From Chromatiales bacterium (GTDB lineage: Bacteria > Pseudomonadota > Gammaproteobacteria > JAGRCI01), in NCBI GenBank assembly GCA_020445565.1, contig JAGRGI010000118.1, positions 1-55,528 on the forward strand: 55,528 nucleotides of DNA, read 5' to 3'. Made by a program: the position numbers and the translations under genes. This document shows, piece by piece, positions 51,805-55,528 of the stretch (position 1 is its first letter; every line of letters starts with the position of its first letter). The notes under the pieces were generated by a model. The model was not told the origin of the DNA. It was given only the letters and a program-made list of their open reading frames with translations, and ran no database searches.

Positions 51805-53174
51805 TGGCCCGCATGCGCATCAGTCAGCTCGCCCAAGCCACCGGTGGCGCGCCCGTCGGCGACGATGTGGAGTTCCTGCGCGTCACCACCGACAGCCGCA
51901 AGCTGCAAGCGGGCGATCTGTTCGTCGCCCTGCGCGGGCCGAACTTTGACGGTCACCGCTTTGCGGGTTCAGCCGGCGAACAAGGCGCGGTGGCGGCCCT
52001 CGTGAGCGAGCCGCTGGCTGGCGACCTGCCCCATGTGCGTGTCAGCGACACCCGCGCAGCCCTGGGCAGTCTGGCGAGTTGGTGGCGCTCGCGTTTCGAT
52101 CTACCGGTGGTGGGTATCACCGGCAGTAATGGCAAGACCACCTGCAAGGAGATGGTCGCAGCGATCCTGCGCCAGCGCGGCCCGGTGCTGGCCACTCGTG
52201 GTAATCTGAACAACGACATCGGGCTCCCGTTGACCCTGTTGGATCTGAACGAGAGCCATGCCTACGCCGTCATCGAGATGGGCGCCAACCACCCCGGCGA
52301 GATCGCCTATCTGACCCATATCGCCAAACCCGACGTGGCCCTGCTGAACAACGCTGGACGGGCCCATCTGGAAGGTTTCGGCAGCCTGGAAGGGGTGGCT
52401 CGGGCCAAGGGCGAGATTTTCTCCGGTCTTTCTGCTGACGGTATCGCGGTACTCAATCGCGACGACCGTTTCTATCCCCTGTGGCGGGAAGTGATCGGCT
52501 CGCGGCCCTATGTGGATTTCGGTATTCATCCCGAGGCGTTGGTGCGCGCCGCCACCGATCAGGTTCCGCTGCTGAGGGACGATCTGGGCCTAAGCCAACA
52601 ATTCACGATCCATGGTGTCGGCGCAGATCGACCTGTCAATCTGCGGCTGGCCGGCGCCCACAATCTGCGCAATGCCCTGGCCGCCAGCGCCGTCGCCAAG
52701 GCCCTGGAGATTCCCGCCGCCGATATAGTGGACGGACTGGAATCCATGCGCCCTGTCGCCGGTCGGCTCAACCCGCGCCTGGCGCCCAACGGCGCGCTGG
52801 TGATCGACGATACCTACAACGCCAATCCGGACTCCCTCGACGCTGCCCTGGCCTCCCTGTCCGCACTGCACGGGCCCCGTTGGCTGGTATTGGGCGACAT
52901 GGGCGAGCTTGGCCCCGAGGCCGCCGAGTTACACCGCGCCATGGGCGAGGCGGCGCGGGCCGCGGGTCTGCAACGGTTGTTCGCCACCGGTCCGCTCAGC
53001 CGTCATGCGGTGGGGTCTTTCGGGGCCGGTGCCAGGCATTTTCCCGACACCGACGCCCTCAGCGCCGCCATCAACGCGGGTCTGCGTGCGGATACCATCG
53101 TGTTGGTGAAGGGTTCTCGCGCGCAACGCATGGAACGGGTCGTCGCCAGCCTGTGCGGCGGCGGGGAGGGGTAG
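51804..53174 (+). CDS. murF: UDP-MurNAc-tripeptide:D-Ala-D-Ala ligase MurF
   Basis: A 456-residue Mur ligase that adds D-Ala-D-Ala to the stem peptide. ATP motif GITGSNGKTT; central-domain MGANHPGEI is MurF-specific; VIDDTYNANPDS is the C-terminal family signature. ATG 51804 shares its first base with the murE stop (TGATG); a GTG one codon earlier is possible. Confidence 0.98.
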   Translation: MARMRISQLAQATGGAPVGDDVEFLRVTTDSRKLQAGDLFVALRGPNFDGHRFAGSAGEQGAVAALVSEPLAGDLPHVRVSDTRAALGSLASWWRSRFDLPVVGITGSNGKTTCKEMVAAILRQRGPVLATRGNLNNDIGLPLTLLDLNESHAYAVIEMGANHPGEIAYLTHIAKPDVALLNNAGRAHLEGFGSLEGVARAKGEIFSGLSADGIAVLNRDDRFYPLWREVIGSRPYVDFGIHPEALVRAATDQVPLLRDDLGLSQQFTIHGVGADRPVNLRLAGAHNLRNALAASAVAKALEIPAADIVDGLESMRPVAGRLNPRLAPNGALVIDDTYNANPDSLDAALASLSALHGPRWLVLGDMGELGPEAAELHRAMGEAARAAGLQRLFATGPLSRHAVGSFGAGARHFPDTDALSAAINAGLRADTIVLVKGSRAQRMERVVASLCGGGEG

Positions 53175-53177
53175 GTC

Positions 53178-54260
53178 ATGTTGATGCAACTGACCGAATA
53201 CCTGACCCGCTACTACAGCGGGTTCAATGTCTTTTCCTACCTGACCCTGCGGGCCATCTTGGGGGTGCTGACTGCCTTGATCATCTCCTTCATCGTCGGG
53301 CCGGCGATGATCCGGCGCCTGTCGCTGCACCAGATTGGCCAGACCGTACGCAACGACGGGCCTCAGACGCATCTTTCCAAGGCCGGTACGCCCACCATGG
53401 GCGGCGCCCTGATCGTGATCGCCATCTCGGTTACCACCCTGCTGTGGGCCGATCTCTCCAACCGCTACGTCTGGGCGGCGCTGGTCACCACCGTGGCCTT
53501 CGGCATCATCGGTTTCGTTGATGACTACAAGAAGTTGGTGAAAAAGGATTCTCGCGGCCTGATCGCCCGCTACAAGTACTTCTGGCAATCGGTTGCCGGC
53601 TTGGGTGTGGCGCTGGCCCTGTATTTTTCCGCCCAGAGCCCGGCCGACACGCAGCTGATCGTGCCCTTCTTCAAGTCGGTGCTCATTGACTTGGGCTGGT
53701 TGTATGTGGTGCTGGCTTATTTCGTCATCGTCGGTACCAGCAACGCCGTCAACCTCACGGATGGGCTGGATGGCTTGGCCATCATGCCCACGGTCCTGGT
53801 GGGCGGCGCCCTGGGCATCTTCGCCTACGTTTCCGGCAACGTGCAGTTCGCCAGCTACCTGTCCATCCCCTATGTCGCCGGGGTGGGCGAGATAGTGGTG
53901 TTCTGTGGTGCGCTGGTGGGGGCAGGGTTGGGGTTCCTCTGGTTCAACGCCTATCCGGCGCAGGTATTCATGGGCGATGTCGGCGCCCTGGCCCTGGGCG
54001 CAGCTCTGGGCGTGCTGGCGGTGATGGTGCGCCAGGAGCTGGTGCTGGTGATCATGGGGGGCGTGTTCGTCATGGAGACCATATCCGTGGTGTTGCAGGT
54101 TGGCTCCTACAAGCTCACCGGCCGGCGCATCTTTCGCATGGCGCCGCTGCATCACCACTTCGAGCTCAAGGGCTGGCCGGAACCGCGTGTGATCGTGCGT
54201 TTCTGGATCATTACCGTCATCCTGGTGCTGGTGGGTCTGGCCACCTTGAAGGTGCGTTGA
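53178..54260 (+). CDS. mraY: phospho-MurNAc-pentapeptide transferase MraY
   Basis: A 360-residue, ten-helix membrane enzyme that makes lipid I from UDP-MurNAc-pentapeptide and undecaprenyl phosphate. Signatures: [12 protein letters not shown] (near 72-83), FVDDYKK (near 114-120), [11 protein letters not shown] with the Asp pair, and the HHHFELKGW segment near the C-terminus. A good ribosome binding site (GGGGAGGGG) precedes the ATG. Confidence 0.98.
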   Translation: MLMQLTEYLTRYYSGFNVFSYLTLRAILGVLTALIISFIVGPAMIRRLSLHQIGQTVRNDGPQTHLSKAGTPTMGGALIVIAISVTTLLWADLSNRYVWAALVTTVAFGIIGFVDDYKKLVKKDSRGLIARYKYFWQSVAGLGVALALYFSAQSPADTQLIVPFFKSVLIDLGWLYVVLAYFVIVGTSNAVNLTDGLDGLAIMPTVLVGGALGIFAYVSGNVQFASYLSIPYVAGVGEIVVFCGALVGAGLGFLWFNAYPAQVFMGDVGALALGAALGVLAVMVRQELVLVIMGGVFVMETISVVLQVGSYKLTGRRIFRMAPLHHHFELKGWPEPRVIVRFWIITVILVLVGLATLKVR

Positions 54261-54262
54261 GC

Positions 54263-55528
54263 ATGGCCGCTACCAAAAAAGGCGGTCGTACCCTGGTGGT
54301 AGGGCTGGGCAAGACCGGGCTTTCCTGTGCCCGCTGGCTGACTGCCCAGGGCGAGCGGGTGGCCGTCATCGACAGCCGCGAACACCCCCCCGGCTTGGAT
54401 GCGCTGCGCGCCGAAATGCCCGATGTGGCAGTCTTTCTGGGCGGCTTTGAGGCCCGCGCCTTCGAGCAGGCCGACCGACTGGTGGTGAGTCCGGGTGTTT
54501 CCCTGCAAACTCCACCCATCTCTGCTGCCCTGGTGCGAGGTGTCGAGGTTGTAGGTGACATCGACCTGTTCGCCGCAGCCACCGACCGGCCGGTCGTGGC
54601 CATCACCGGTTCCAATGGCAAGAGCACTGTCACAACCCTGATGGGAGTGATGGCGGAACAGGCAGGCGTCAACGTCGCCGTGGGTGGCAACCTGGGTACG
54701 CCGGCCCTGGACCTGCTGGCCGACAAGAGCACCGAGCTGTTTGTGCTGGAGCTGTCCAGTTTCCAATTGGAAACCACCCGACGCCTGAAGCCGGTGGCCG
54801 CCGTGGTCCTCAATGTCTCCGAGGACCACATGGACCGGTACCCGGATCTCGCCAGCTATGCCGCGGCCAAGCAAGGCATCTTCAATGGTGACGGGGCCAT
54901 GGTGATCAATCGCGACGACGCCGTGGTCGCGGCCATGGCCGATTCCAAGCGTCGGGTCGTCGGATTCACCCTGGAACGTCCAGCGGCCGGCGATTTCGGT
55001 ATTGTCGAGCACAATGGCGCCGAGTGGCTGGCGCAGGGCGATCGCCCCTTGATGGCGACCGCGGAGTTGCTGATTCCTGGACGCCACAATCTTGCCAATG
55101 CCTTGGCCGCCCTGGCTCTGGCCGAGGCCATCGATCTGCCCATGGAGGCACGGCTGCGCAGCCTGCGCGGTTTCCGCGGCCTGCCCCATCGCACCGAGTG
55201 GGTGGCGGATATCGACGGGGTCTCCTGGTACAACGATTCCAAGGCGACCAACGTGGGCGCCGCTATCGCCGCCCTCAATGGGATGGGCGGCCCGTTGGTG
55301 CTGATCGCCGGTGGCGATGGGAAGGGTGCTGATTTTTCCCCCATGCGCGAGCCGGTCGCCGCCAATTGCCGGGCGGTGGTGCTCATTGGCCGCGATGCGC
55401 CGATCCTGGAACAGGCCCTGGCCGGCAGCGCTTCCCTGGTGCGGGCCAAAGACATGGCCGATGCGGTGGACCGTTGCTCGCAACTGGCCCGGCAGGGAGA
55501 TAAGGTGCTGTTGTCGCCGGCCTGCGCC
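54263..55528 (+). CDS. murD: UDP-MurNAc-L-Ala:D-Glu ligase MurD (3' end beyond window)
   Basis: 422 codons are present and the frame is open to the last base; no stop is reached, so the gene is cut by the window edge. Usual length is about 440-450, so only a short tail is missing. N-terminal Rossmann fold (VVGLGKTGLS near 13-22), ATP motif AITGSNGKSTVTT, and the C-terminal ligase domain with NDSKATN are present. It adds D-glutamate to UDP-MurNAc-L-Ala. It starts 2 nt after the mraY stop. Confidence 0.97.
   Translation, partial: MAATKKGGRTLVVGLGKTGLSCARWLTAQGERVAVIDSREHPPGLDALRAEMPDVAVFLGGFEARAFEQADRLVVSPGVSLQTPPISAALVRGVEVVGDIDLFAAATDRPVVAITGSNGKSTVTTLMGVMAEQAGVNVAVGGNLGTPALDLLADKSTELFVLELSSFQLETTRRLKPVAAVVLNVSEDHMDRYPDLASYAAAKQGIFNGDGAMVINRDDAVVAAMADSKRRVVGFTLERPAAGDFGIVEHNGAEWLAQGDRPLMATAELLIPGRHNLANALAALALAEAIDLPMEARLRSLRGFRGLPHRTEWVADIDGVSWYNDSKATNVGAAIAALNGMGGPLVLIAGGDGKGADFSPMREPVAANCRAVVLIGRDAPILEQALAGSASLVRAKDMADAVDRCSQLARQGDKVLLSPACA

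Overview
The window is chromosomal DNA from a gammaproteobacterium, probably a Chromatiales-like environmental lineage (inference). Grounds: the EF-P modification pair epmA/epmB, a dcw cluster led by mraZ, HrpB, a FimX-like protein, and PEP-CTERM protein-sorting components. Most genes have clear ribosome binding sites and many overlap by 4 nt. No prophage, CRISPR array or intact insertion sequence was found; the only mobile-element trace is a decayed IS3-type transposase tail just upstream of the dcw cluster.

Layout. (1) 51-5304: tRNA-Val(GAC), then a gtrB-gtrA-like cassette with two large polytopic membrane proteins, for lipid-linked sugar transfer to a surface glycan. (2) 5340-13503: a chemoreceptor with a PAS domain, a GNAT/nitrilase fusion, a NYN nuclease-like protein with a cold-shock-type tail, and the helicase HrpB. 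(3) 13612-19007: one tight operon joining a partner-switching module (GAF-PP2C phosphatase, anti-sigma-type kinase, STAS protein) to an Mla/MCE lipid transporter (permease, ATPase, MCE protein, lipoprotein). (4) 19340-28495: an acyltransferase-like membrane protein, a DUF302 protein, the PrsT-type TPR lipoprotein, a nucleotide-sugar epimerase, a GT1 glycosyltransferase and a PEP-CTERM protein behind a consensus sigma-54 promoter with an IHF-like site. (5) 28930-36741 (minus strand): RND exporter, nitroreductase-like protein, FimX-like degenerate GGDEF/EAL protein, and a PilZ-like protein. (6) 37045-39719: epmB, divergent from efp-epmA. (7) 39865-45366: six coupled genes encoding an OmpR-type regulator, a coiled-coil protein, a membrane-anchored OmpA-like protein, a Ras-like GTPase, a hybrid histidine kinase and an HPt protein; then a DUF1223 protein. 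(8) 46744-55528: the dcw cluster mraZ-rsmH-ftsL-ftsI-murE-murF-mraY-murD (murD cut by the window end), with a consensus sigma-70 promoter and tandem MraZ boxes.

The two regions most likely to hold something undescribed are the phosphorelay/GTPase/OmpA operon (39865-45366) and the partner-switch/MCE transporter operon (13612-19007). In the first, a complete His-Asp-His-Asp relay is encoded with a small GTPase that lacks the usual catalytic glutamine. In the second, the STAS protein sits where MlaB would be expected and carries the phosphorylatable DSSG motif, so it may be both a kinase/phosphatase substrate and a transporter subunit. Both proposals are inference from gene order and motifs.
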